This document shows, piece after piece, positions 9,089 to 17,800 of a stretch of DNA of 64,000 nucleotides. The translations under genes and the position numbers were made by a program. The DNA is from Paenibacillus pinihumi DSM 23905 = JCM 16419. GTDB taxonomy: Bacteria > Bacillota > Bacilli > Paenibacillales > Paenibacillaceae. Within the stretch, counting starts at the first letter, position 1. Each line of letters begins with the position of its first letter. Below the pieces are notes generated by a model, which searched no databases, was not told where the DNA came from, and worked only from the letters and a program-made list of their open reading frames with translations. Location: positions 372,001 to 436,000 of the forward strand of contig NZ_AULX01000006.1 of the NCBI RefSeq assembly GCF_000422505.1. Direction: 5' to 3'.

Positions 9089-9100
9089 TAGTTGCCATAG
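9089..9100. promoter_or_regulatory. Candidate MarR operator copy 2
   Basis: TAGTTGCCATAG lies in the marR-MFS intergenic region, inside a CTAT...ATAG inverted repeat. Confidence 0.45.
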
Positions 9101-9143
9101 CATTTATATGACCAAAAATAATAATTCAGTACATTGCATAGTT

Positions 9144-9569
9144 TTAGTAATCTTTTACATTCCGATAAATGACAGACAAAATCCTTCTGAACGTATCCAC
9201 TTCTTCATCGCTCAAGCCCTTAATGGTATTCCGGTAAGCTTCGTTCGACGGAGCCATGATTTCTTCCTTTACTTCCCGTCCTTTAGCAGTCAAGTACACA
9301 CGAAGTGCCCTGCGGTCCGTCTCATGCGTGACCCGGTGAACAAAGCCTTTCTTCTCAAGTTTGAAAAGCATACGAGCAATGTTCGTCTGGTCTTTATACA
9401 GCCGTTCGGAAAGCTCCTTCTGGGTGATGCCCTCCTGCTCCCACAACACGACGAGAATTTCCCACTGATCCACAGTAATATCGAACGGTTGAAGAATTTT
9501 TTGATAATAATTTTTCAGCTTGAGCTCTGCCCGGAATACAATAACGCCAATATACTTTTCTAGCTCCAA
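9144..9569 (-). CDS. MarR family transcriptional regulator
   Basis: A 141-residue winged-helix repressor. After a helical start (YIGVIVFRAELKLKNYYQKIL) come the MarR DNA-binding helices (QWEILVVLWEQEGITQKELSERLYKDQTN) and the wing with DRRALRVYLTAKGREV. Start choice: the longer frame begins at TTG 9584, but its AGG-AGG codons are the ribosome site itself. TTG 9569 lies 6 bases after GGAGGGAG and is the better start. It precedes the MFS exporter on the same strand, and three copies of one motif flank the two genes, suggesting autoregulation and control of efflux. Confidence 0.88.
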   Translation of the reverse strand: MELEKYIGVIVFRAELKLKNYYQKILQPFDITVDQWEILVVLWEQEGITQKELSERLYKDQTNIARMLFKLEKKGFVHRVTHETDRRALRVYLTAKGREVKEEIMAPSNEAYRNTIKGLSDEEVDTFRRILSVIYRNVKDY

Positions 9570-9599
9570 ATTCTCCCTCCTCAATAGTAGATGTGATCA

Positions 9600-9611
9600 T
9601 AGTTGCTATGA
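9600..9611. promoter_or_regulatory. Candidate MarR operator copy 3 (before marR)
   Basis: TAGTTGCTATGA lies 30 bp upstream of the marR start, inside the larger symmetric element ATAGT-N7-ACTAT at 9599-9615. Confidence 0.5.
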
Positions 9612-9703
9612 CTATTATAATTCATTCTCACTTATTGTCAATTGATAACTATGAATGATTTTGCTCAAAAGCTTAGTAAACCACAAGTTTAAAATATGCA
9701 AAA

Positions 9704-9753
9704 AAATCCCGAATCGGCCATCCTGAGATACAAGCATGCCGAATTAGGGATTT
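9704..9753 (-). terminator. Terminator at the end of the MgtC-type gene
   Basis: An imperfect stem (AAATCCC...CGGC with one bulge) pairs 9704-9718 with 9738-9753 and is followed on the minus strand by a T-run. It overlaps the stop codon of the MgtC-type gene. Confidence 0.65.
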
Positions 9754-10456
9754 AGTATGTCTCCACCTTGACATAGAGGATGCCTGTGATGGATTTTGTC
9801 GATAAATATAGATTTTCTGCTTGTGTGTGTTCTGCTACTGTTCCTTCAATGCTCAGTTTGTAGCCTTCCTTCCCTGCCCCGTCTTCTATGCTGGTACCCT
9901 TAATCCGTATGTTGCGATGATGCAATTCCTCCATTAATGCGGACAGTTCTGTTGCTCTGTCGACTACCAGTTCCATACGGATTTCCTGTTGATGCAATGA
10001 ACGTGGTCCAATCCACCATATGACAGCCGGAATTAGCTTGATGCCAACAAACAGCAGCGCCACAGCAACGATAGCCTCGAGCATGAACCCTGCTCCGACG
10101 GTGATCCCGATAGCTGAGGCTACCCAGGCCATTGCCGCTGTCGTTAATCCGCTAATGGTGTCATGATGCCTTCTCAAAATAACGCCTGCGCCAAGAAAAC
10201 CGACCCCGCTTACAATTTGGGCCGCAAGCCTCATAGGATCTCTCATCGTACCTGCCGCAGCGGGGAGCTGGTATGCCGAATGAATCGAGACGACGGTAAG
10301 CAAACAGCTTGCCAGTGTGATGAGGATACTGGTCTTCAGTCCCGCCGGCTTCCGCTTGAGCTCCCGCTCCAGTCCCATAATCAGCCCAAGCGCCATGGAA
10401 ACTGCCAGCTTGACCATAATATCCAGGGTAATACCGTATTCGTACACCGTGTCCAT
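9752..10456 (-). CDS. MgtC/SapB family membrane protein
   Basis: A 234-residue protein with an N-terminal membrane half of about five helices carrying MgtC hallmarks: MALGLIMGLERELKRKPAGLKT, then SGVGFLGAGVILRR and GLTTAAMAWVASAIG. A soluble C-terminal ACT-like tail (residues about 155-234) follows. MgtC proteins modulate ATP synthase or magnesium and phosphate homeostasis in pathogens; in soil Firmicutes the role is unclear. The ribosome site GGGAGGA lies slightly far (about 11 nt) from ATG. No Mg riboswitch was recognised. Confidence 0.88.
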   Translation of the reverse strand: MDTVYEYGITLDIMVKLAVSMALGLIMGLERELKRKPAGLKTSILITLASCLLTVVSIHSAYQLPAAAGTMRDPMRLAAQIVSGVGFLGAGVILRRHHDTISGLTTAAMAWVASAIGITVGAGFMLEAIVAVALLFVGIKLIPAVIWWIGPRSLHQQEIRMELVVDRATELSALMEELHHRNIRIKGTSIEDGAGKEGYKLSIEGTVAEHTQAENLYLSTKSITGILYVKVETY

Positions 10457-10695
10457 CCGCTAGTTGTTCCTCCCCTGTGCTGAAACTGTAAGTCTAATTT
10501 CGTCCGGATTATGCCAGTTGTAGTTTGTGCCAATTTTGTCCTGTTCATGAATAAAAAAATGTCACCAAATACAAGCTCCCGAATACGATGGCAAATAGGA
10601 AATTTACACGAAATGGAGTATTGTATGTTGTTTGGCGTAAAGGAGGAACAGCATTCCTTTGGCGCGATGCAGCAAATACGCGTTAAATAAAAGAC

Positions 10696-10725
10696 TTGAT
10701 TTCTCTGCCGCTGTTGATCTACAAT
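10696..10725 (+). promoter_or_regulatory. Candidate sigma-A promoter of the T-box transcript
   Basis: TTGATT (10696-10701) and TACAAT (10720-10725) are spaced by 18 bp and lie about 45 bp before the first T-box helix. Confidence 0.55.
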
Positions 10726-10769
10726 GTGTCTTAATCAATTTTTGCTTCACATAACTGCTGCACAGGCCA

Positions 10770-11047
10770 TGAAGGAGAGAGTAAGCAGAACCATTGCTGA
10801 CAGGAACGGCATGCCACCGACTGAGAGCTGCCAAAGCCAATGCCCTGCTGAAGTTCACTCCGGAGCCGGCACCTGAATGTCTGTCTGTATCGATTACAGA
10901 CTGGCGGTAGGGCTGTCCGTATTCCCTGCGTTAAAGGGCCAAGAGTGAGAGATGGATGTACCCGGTCTGTGCGGAACCTGCGGGTGTATTCATGTCTAAT
11001 TAGGGTGGTACCACGACTTCTCGTCCCTTGCGGATGGGAAGTTTTTT
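10770..11047 (+). ncRNA. T-box riboswitch, probable Phe (UUC) specifier
   Basis: The leader has the signature T-box sequence AGGGTGGTACCACG at 11002-11015. A 10-bp terminator stem follows (CTTCTCGTCC at 11017-11026 with 11032-11041) and then TTTTTT. Stem I can be drawn around the specifier loop: GGAG (10774-10777) pairs with CTCC (10858-10861); above it lies the loop-E pair AGTA (10780-10783)/GAA (10850-10852), then AGCAG/CTGCT. The 3' side of the specifier loop is GTTCA, so the codon before the conserved purine is TTC, i.e. Phe at 10854-10856. Uncharged tRNA-Phe would thus permit transcription of the downstream DAHP synthase. The T-box call is sure; the Phe assignment is a hand-drawn fold. 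Confidence 0.93.
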
Positions 11048-11102
11048 GTTGTTCAAGGAGTACCGCGGATTGCGCAAGCACAAAATACGGTAAAGGGAGA
11101 GA

Positions 11103-12149
11103 ATGAGGATGAACCAATGCCATTCGGAAGTATTGGAACGACAACTTAAGGATGTCAGCCATCAAATGCTGGAGCTAGTACAGGAGCAGCTGCGTATTGT
11201 ACAGGAGCTCAAGCTTGAGCCATCTGAAATGCAGCAACTTCTGGATGAACTGGCCGGACTGGCAGGCGGGAGATTGGAAGAATCGTACGTACGCGAACTA
11301 TTTTCTGTTGTGCTGGGAATTCATGCAAAAGCGGTCAAAGCCAAGGAACGCAAGCCGTTGCTCGTATCCCGTGATCATCAGAGAGAGGATACGGTTATTG
11401 AGCTTGGTGAAGTTCAACTTGGCGGCGGAAAGCCAGTCTTGGTGGCCGGTCCTTGTGCAGTCGAGAGCTATGAGCAGGTTCGGCAGGTTGCTGCCGTACT
11501 CAAGGCTGCGGGCGTAACTGTGCTGCGCGGTGGTGCTTTCAAACCGCGGACGTCCCCGTATGAGTTTCAGGGGCTGGGTTTTGATGGTCTCAAAATTTTG
11601 AAGGAAGTAGCCATGGAATTCGGCATGAAGACGATCAGCGAAATTGTTCACCCTGCTCATGTGGAGCTGGCCGGGGAGTATATCGATGTCATTCAGATCG
11701 GTGCGAGAAACATGCAGAACTTTGAGCTGTTAAAAGCAGCGGGAGATGTACAGACCCCTGTGCTGCTCAAGCGGGGACTGGCAGCAACTATAGATGAATT
11801 CCTGCATGCAGCAGAATACATCGTATCCCGGGGCAATCAGCAGGTTATGCTCATCGAGCGCGGCATCCGCACCTATGAGAAGGCCACCCGCAATACACTC
11901 GATATTTCAGCAGTGCCGATTCTTAAGCAGGAAAGCCATCTCCCGGTACTGGTAGATGTGACCCATTCAACTGGACGGAAGGAAATTATGGCGCCATGCG
12001 CCAAGGCCGCACTTGCCGCAGGAGCAGACGGTGTGATGGTGGAGGTGCATCCGAACCCTGCTGCCGCGCTCTCCGATGCCGCCCAGCAACTGGACTTCGA
12101 GGCATTCGGGCGCTTCTATGCAGAGGTGAAGCAATCCGGACTGTTGTAA
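11103..12149 (+). CDS. aroF: 3-deoxy-7-phosphoheptulonate (DAHP) synthase with N-terminal AroQ-like domain
   Basis: First enzyme of the shikimate pathway, joining phosphoenolpyruvate and erythrose-4-phosphate; cytosolic, 348 residues. The C-terminal type I-beta (KDSA-like) barrel shows [68 protein letters not shown] and DVTHSTG. The first about 90 residues occupy the place of the chorismate-mutase domain of Bacillus AroA ([20 protein letters not shown]). They lack the expected Arg and Lys active-site residues, so they look like a degenerate, possibly only regulatory, AroQ domain. ATG 11109 is an alternative start with better spacing to AAGGGAG. Control is by the T-box just upstream, so it is tied to amino-acid (probably Phe) charging. 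Confidence 0.93.
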   Translation: MRMNQCHSEVLERQLKDVSHQMLELVQEQLRIVQELKLEPSEMQQLLDELAGLAGGRLEESYVRELFSVVLGIHAKAVKAKERKPLLVSRDHQREDTVIELGEVQLGGGKPVLVAGPCAVESYEQVRQVAAVLKAAGVTVLRGGAFKPRTSPYEFQGLGFDGLKILKEVAMEFGMKTISEIVHPAHVELAGEYIDVIQIGARNMQNFELLKAAGDVQTPVLLKRGLAATIDEFLHAAEYIVSRGNQQVMLIERGIRTYEKATRNTLDISAVPILKQESHLPVLVDVTHSTGRKEIMAPCAKAALAAGADGVMVEVHPNPAAALSDAAQQLDFEAFGRFYAEVKQSGLL

Positions 12150-12260
12150 GGGAATGGAGTGTGGGTTTTGGAGGCAGAACATCTCACCTTCCCACCACAC
12201 AAAGCCCAAGTGTGACGATGACCGGATCAGGGACAGCGCTGGCTGCTTCTCCAGATCCGG

Positions 12261-12761
12261 CTATCCGGAAGGGGGCCAATGCAATTGACGGGTAACCTTA
12301 AGACCATAGTAGCTATAAGTAAAGGTTAAAGTCTTCATCTCTTCATTGTTGCACTCTACTCGAACCCCATAATGAATCGGTGTCATTTCTTTCTTGGACA
12401 TAGCTACAAATACCTCTTCCGTAGACAACGCAGGACGGATTACAGCCTGATTCAAAGGAAAGAATTGAATACCCGGATTTTGAGTCCCGCTTTGAACGAG
12501 CTGACCTGTATCAAAACTAATGCCTACCATCGCTTCATCATGCAGCTTTCCGCCCAGCTTGACTTCGTGTATCTTGATCCCTGTCTTGCTCTTGTTGACC
12601 AGGCTATAAACGATTTCTTGTTTACCACTGCTGTGGGTTAAGGCACTGTATCCATTCACTATAAGCGGCTTGCTCAAATAAACATAGGCAAGGCCGCTGC
12701 CAGCGAGCAGTACAATACAGATTAATGAACAGAGCACATACCATTTATTTATAAAACGCAT
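12261..12761 (-). CDS. Membrane-anchored protein of unknown function
   Basis: A 166-residue protein with a single N-terminal membrane helix (WYVLCSLICIVLLAGSGLAYVYL) and an extracytoplasmic beta-rich domain containing a conserved-looking IVYSLVNKSKTGIKIHEVKLGG segment. It has no lipobox and I do not recognise a family. ATG 12761 is preferred because GGGGGGTG lies 6 bases upstream; the longer frame reaches back into the preceding gene. It lies on the same strand 45 bp after the DUF1697 gene, so co-transcription is possible. Confidence 0.7.
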   Translation of the reverse strand: MRFINKWYVLCSLICIVLLAGSGLAYVYLSKPLIVNGYSALTHSSGKQEIVYSLVNKSKTGIKIHEVKLGGKLHDEAMVGISFDTGQLVQSGTQNPGIQFFPLNQAVIRPALSTEEVFVAMSKKEMTPIHYGVRVECNNEEMKTLTFTYSYYGLKVTRQLHWPPSG

Positions 12762-12805
12762 GGCAACACCCCCCAATTTTATTCGGGCCATCATTTCATA
12801 TTCAA

Positions 12806-13345
12806 CTATGGCTGAATCGACTTCGCCAATATAACCAGTTTGTTCATCGTATTCCAATTCCGCAAGGTCAGGTTGGGACTCAGCTTCTGGACATTATTCG
12901 CAAGCTTGGAATCAGCTGCCCCGTTGTTCAGCAGTATGTGCAGTTCGCGCCCGCAAATCGCAAACTCATCTTCAAACTTGTAGGCTTCAAGCTTCCGGCT
13001 GGCTTCTTGTGAAGGTGCTTCTTCCATTAAGCCGACATGTACATTTTTGCCGTCAGGAGCTGCTTTCGTACGGTACGGGGATTCACGAATAATCGTCTCC
13101 AGCTCGCCGGAGGTCCGAATTATGACTTTGATCGAGAGGCCAAATCCGTCAGCTATAAGCTGCTCGATTCTTTGACTCAACAATGACTCCGTCTCATCAG
13201 ACTCAAACAAGACATTGCCGCTATTAATATAAGTATGAACGCTGCGAAATCCCTGCTGCTCCATCAACTGCTTCAACTCGGTCATTTTGATTTTATTTTT
13301 GCCGCCGACATTAATTCCTTTCAGCAGCGCAACTTGAATGGTCAT
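12806..13345 (-). CDS. DUF1697 family protein
   Basis: A 179-residue protein with the DUF1697 pattern: VALLKGINVGGKNKIKMTEL at the N-terminus, then GFRSVHTYINSGNVLFES, and a C-terminal NWNTMNKLVILA segment. The family is common in bacteria and has no proven function. The ribosome site is GGAGGG, 7 bases before ATG. It lies between a GNAT gene and the membrane-anchored protein on the same strand. Confidence 0.9.
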   Translation of the reverse strand: MTIQVALLKGINVGGKNKIKMTELKQLMEQQGFRSVHTYINSGNVLFESDETESLLSQRIEQLIADGFGLSIKVIIRTSGELETIIRESPYRTKAAPDGKNVHVGLMEEAPSQEASRKLEAYKFEDEFAICGRELHILLNNGAADSKLANNVQKLSPNLTLRNWNTMNKLVILAKSIQP

Positions 13346-13368
13346 CTGACGACCCTCCGCTCTTTTAA

Positions 13369-13839
13369 TTACAATTTCTTCTCAAAACACAGGCTCGAAG
13401 GGCAGTCCGCATATTCCCCAAACCTCGGGATCTCATAAAATCCGTGCTTGACGTAAAAACGCACAGCTTCGACCTGCTTCGCCCCTGCCTCCAGCCGTAA
13501 AAAACCAAAATGCCTGTCCCGTGCCCTATTCTCCAGCCCGCTCAGCAGTATTCCTGCAAGTCCTCTGTTTCGCACTGAGGGATCGACAAAAAACCGCTTC
13601 AGTTCGGCATAGCCGTCCTCAAGCCGCATAATGGCACCGCAGCCGACAGGAAGATTATCCATATACATAATAATGAATTGCATTTCATTTTTCCCGGCCT
13701 TTTCCTCATCTGCAATAAACACTTCTTCGGGCGGGTATAACTCTAACAAATAAGCGTCCAACTGGGCTATAAGCGGCTCCAAATCCGGGTGATTCGTTGG
13801 TACATCCTGAATTTCAAAAGGCTGCAAATTCCTCTCCAT
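13369..13839 (-). CDS. GNAT family N-acetyltransferase
   Basis: A 156-residue acetyl-CoA-dependent acyltransferase. Motif A is visible as ELKRFFVDPSVRNRGLAGILLSGLENRA, followed by FLRLEAGAKQVEAVRFYVKHGFYEIPRFGEY, typical of small-molecule GNATs of the YhbS/ElaA-like group. Substrate unknown. The ATG lies very close to GAAGGG, so the TTG five codons in, which follows GGAGAGG, is an alternative start. Confidence 0.88.
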   Translation of the reverse strand: MERNLQPFEIQDVPTNHPDLEPLIAQLDAYLLELYPPEEVFIADEEKAGKNEMQFIIMYMDNLPVGCGAIMRLEDGYAELKRFFVDPSVRNRGLAGILLSGLENRARDRHFGFLRLEAGAKQVEAVRFYVKHGFYEIPRFGEYADCPSSLCFEKKL

Positions 13840-13991
13840 CCCTTCACATATCTATTATATAGAGTTGCACTTCCTGTCTGAACCGTATCCATACGAGTAA
13901 AAATTCTGTACGTATTACGGCTAGTAACACGGAAATTCAGCTAAAATTCTATCTCAATAAACCAGCGGTGGCTGCCATGCGGGAATAAAGC

Positions 13992-14666
13992 TTACCGAGG
14001 GATGTCCACTTTGCGTGTCGTTCCATCTCCATACCCGATAATTACCGCACTGGCCATACCTGTAAAAAGACCACTCTCCACCACACCTGGAATCCCATTA
14101 ATCTGTTGTTCCAGCGCCACAGGATCTTCAATCGTGCCGAATGCACAATCGACGATGTAATTTCCATTATCCGATATAAAGGTCTTGCCGTCCGACATTC
14201 GGATGACAGGCTCACAACCAAGCGCCTTAAGCTTCAACAAAGTCAAATTGGAAGCAAAAGAGACAATCTCCACCGGAAGCGGAAACTGGCCCAACCGCTC
14301 CACCTGCTTGCTCTCATCCGCAATAACGACGAATTGCTTGCTGTGCGCGGCCAGTATCTTCTCTCTCAGCAGTGCGCCGCCGCCGCCCTTGGTCAAGTTG
14401 TAATTCGCATCGACTTCATCCGCGCCATCAATCGATACATCGATCTCCTGAATATCGGACAATGACACAACAGGTATGCCCAATTGAAGAGCAAGCTCCT
14501 CAGACTGCCTTGAGCTTGCAACTGTGCGGATACTCAGGCCTTCCTTTACCCGCCCGGCAATCTTATGGATAGCATAATACGCTGTAGAACCAGTCCCCAA
14601 ACCTACCGTCATTCCATCCTTAACAAATTCAACTGCTGCTTCCGCAGCAACTTTCTTGGCAAGCAT
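13992..14666 (-). CDS. rpiA: Ribose-5-phosphate isomerase A
   Basis: Interconverts ribose-5-phosphate and ribulose-5-phosphate in the pentose phosphate pathway; cytosolic, 224 residues, normal for RpiA. Hallmarks are GLGTGSTAYYAI (phosphate loop), SIDGADEVD (catalytic Asp), LTKGGGGALLREKI (catalytic region with Glu) and VVIADESKQV. ATG 14666 follows GAGGAGG; the frame is open for 32 further codons but the family N-terminus starts here. Followed at a distance by a GNAT and DUF1697 gene, with no obvious pathway partner. Confidence 0.95.
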   Translation of the reverse strand: MLAKKVAAEAAVEFVKDGMTVGLGTGSTAYYAIHKIAGRVKEGLSIRTVASSRQSEELALQLGIPVVSLSDIQEIDVSIDGADEVDANYNLTKGGGGALLREKILAAHSKQFVVIADESKQVERLGQFPLPVEIVSFASNLTLLKLKALGCEPVIRMSDGKTFISDNGNYIVDCAFGTIEDPVALEQQINGIPGVVESGLFTGMASAVIIGYGDGTTRKVDIPR

Positions 14667-14828
14667 ATCGTAATCCTCCTCATTGATGGTACCAGATTCG
14701 TCCTGCCCGGTTGCACCAGGAGACATCCCGCCCTTACATCTTCTTCCTTCATTATAACTCAATTATAAAAACGGAAAACCTATGATTTGGGCTGGAGATT
14801 CATAGAATATGCAAACAGGCAATAAAAG

Positions 14829-14868
14829 AAGCTGCCACTTCCACGGGAATACGTGGTAGTGACAGCTT
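14829..14868 (-). terminator. Terminator after the SLH phosphatase gene
   Basis: An imperfect 16-bp stem (14829-14845 with 14852-14868) lies directly downstream of the minus-strand SLH gene. It may also serve as separation from the rpiA promoter region. Confidence 0.6.
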
Positions 14869-14872
14869 GATG

Positions 14873-17800
14873 TTACTTCTTCAGCAAGGACAAAATCAAT
14901 GCCAGCGATTCAGCGCGTGTTGCGCTTTGCTGCGGGGCAAAACGGTTCTGTCCAACACCGGAAACAAGTCCTTTTTCAACAGCTGCTGCGATATACGGAA
15001 CCGCCCATTGCGGAATATCCTTCGCATCAGCGAAGCTTAACGATGCGCCTGTAACCGGCTTGATGCCCGCTGCACGGACAATCATAGCGACCATTTCAGC
15101 ACGGTTCAATTGTTTCTCCGGGCCGAAGGTGCCGTTGGCATATCCGCTGATGATGCCTGCGTCCACCGCTCCCGATACAAATGCCTGTGCCCAAGCCGGG
15201 ATGCTGCCCATATCCTTGAACTCCAGTTTCTTGCCTGTATCCTTCAAGTCGAGCGCACGTCCAAGCATGGTGACAAACTCGGCACGGTTCACGACCTGAT
15301 CGGGACGGAATGTCCCGTCGGCAAACCCCTTCACAAGACCGGATCCTACAGCCTGGCGAATAGCAGATTCAGCCCAGTGGCCTGTTGTATCCTGGAAGCT
15401 GTCTTTGGCCGGCTGCTCCCCGCTGCCATTGCCATTCCCAGGGTTTGTTCCGCCACCGTTGTTACCATTGCCATGATTGTTATCCGGCTTTGTTCCCGGG
15501 TCCGGCTGTTCCGTATTTCCGCCCGGATTGCCAGCGTTCCCCGGATTGCTCGGATAGTAAGGCGTCGTCTTCGGCTTCTTGACCATTCCGAACTGATCAA
15601 CGATGAACGGCTCGGCATTATTTTTATTCTGATCGATCTCATACGTAACTGCCGTCAGCTTGCTGCCATTAATCGTAATGCCGACGAAGTTCTGTACCTG
15701 TCCGCGTTTCGGACGCGTCGCATTATCCGGGTCTGGCCCGTAGACTGCCCCATGATTTTCCTCTGCCCGTTCGAAGAGGCTGTAGTAGGCCTCGCCCAGC
15801 TCCGGCTTCTGGTTTTTGTAATACACCTTCGGACCTGCCGTAGCCGGAATCACGTAGATGGCACCGTCCGGATTGACCGTGTATTCAATCTTCTCCCCGT
15901 TTAATGTTTCCGTAATCTTGTCAACCGCCGCCGCTTTGCCGTTCTTCATGATCGGCTTCGTACGGGCGTAGATATGGTCGTGGCCCTGCAGGACAAAATC
16001 AATGCCCAGCTCCGCCATCAGCGGCGCAATTTTGCTGCGGACGCCGTTTGCACCCATGATATCCGTATCTGTCGCATGGTTAGAGGTTGTATACGGCCCT
16101 TTATGAATGTTGACGACAATCCATTCAGCTCCTGCTTTTTTCGCAGCAGCAACATCCTGCTTCAGCCAATTGACCTGAGCGACGGAGAAGTTCGCATATT
16201 CCTCCGAATTTTCATTGGAGTTCAGCACGATAAAGTGAGCGTTGCTGTACGTATACGAATAGTAAGCACCAGTTACGATATCTGAATTCTCCGGCTGCTT
16301 AATATTAAAATGCTCATAGAAGGCATAATTCTTGTCTTCATGATTGCCCGCGGCAGGAACAATCGTTGTGTTCAGGAGACTGTTCTGGGAGTGGCCCAGC
16401 AGCCAGTTCCACTGCTCTTCCTTCGTACCCGTATCCACAATATCTCCATTGTGAACGACGAATTGCGCATTCGGCACAGTCTTCATCGCTTTGGCAAGTG
16501 TCTCCGCAGAAAGAATGGCTTCATCCTCGGATTTCGCCTGTGTATCGGCCAAATCAATGAAGGTGAATGCTCCGCTGACCGGCGCCGTCTGGAAGCTGCC
16601 CGTCTCGCTCCAGATACCGTGTTCCTTGTCTCCGACGCGGAAGTAGTACGCTGTATTGGCCTTCAGTCCGGTCGCTTCCGCCTTATGCACAAGCTCGGCA
16701 GGCGAGTTAGCAGATGCGGCAGAACGTCCAGTGAAGGAGAGCGCATTGGTGAAGTCCGGCGCCGCCGCTCCTTTTTCTACCACTTGTACATCGGTGTTCT
16801 TGAGCGCATCCGATGTATACCAGGTAAAGCCCTTGTCATGCACAGGATCGCCATGGAAAGTGACCGTAACCTTACTGACCTTCTCCGGATTTTCTTCCGA
16901 GGCTGTCTGCTTCATAATGCCGAACTGGTCGATAATGAACGGCTGCGCATTATTCAAATTCTGATCAATTTCATACGTGACCGCTGTCAGCTTATTCCCG
17001 TCCACTGTAATGCCGACGAAATTTTGCACCTGGCCGCGCGCCTGGGAGGTTGTATCCCCGTACTTTCTCGCATGGTTCTCTTCCGCACGCTCAAACAGGT
17101 TATAGTAGCTGTCGCCAAGCTGCGGCTTTTGATTTTTGAAATATACCTTCGCTCCGGCTGTTCCCGGAATGAGATAGATGGTTCCGTCCGGCTTCACCGC
17201 ATATTCAATGGACTCGCCATTAAGCGTCTCGGTAATTTTCTCCGTCTCCGCCGCTGTTCCGTCCGTTTTGATCGGCTTGGTGCGGGCGTAAATGTGATCA
17301 TGTCCTTGCAGGACAAAGTCGATTTTCAGCTCAGCCATCAAGGGAGCAATCTTGTTGCGTAGTCCTGTCTCTCCCATAATGTCGGTGTCTGTCGCATGGC
17401 TGGCTGTCGTGTAAGGGCCTTTGTGCATGTTCAGAATAATCCACTCCGATCCTGCCGCTCTTGCCTGCTGCACATCCTGCTTCAGCCACTCCACCTGCTG
17501 CTCGGACATGTTGGCATACGAAGCCGAATTTTCATTCGTATTCAAGACGATAAAATGCGCATTGCTGTAATCAAAGGAATAATAAGCACCAGTTGCCGTA
17601 TCTGAATCTTGCGCCTGCTGCACGTTAAAATGATCATAGAAAGAGCTGTTGCGCGGCTCATGATTGCCTGCTGCCGGTACGATTGTGGTGTTCAACAAGC
17701 TTTTTTGGGAATGACCCAACAGCCAGTTCCACTCTTCCTCAGCATGGCCGTTCTCCACGACATCCCCGTTATGAACAACGAATTTGGCATTCGGCACCGT

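Noticed and set aside
10548-10691. 47-codon frame starting MNKKMSPNTS
   Set aside because: No ribosome site precedes it and no family is recognised. It lies upstream of the T-box promoter region.
15110-17362. Long plus-strand frames opposite the phosphatase gene
   Set aside because: They are antisense shadows of a gene with strong codon bias; no ribosome sites or domains are visible.
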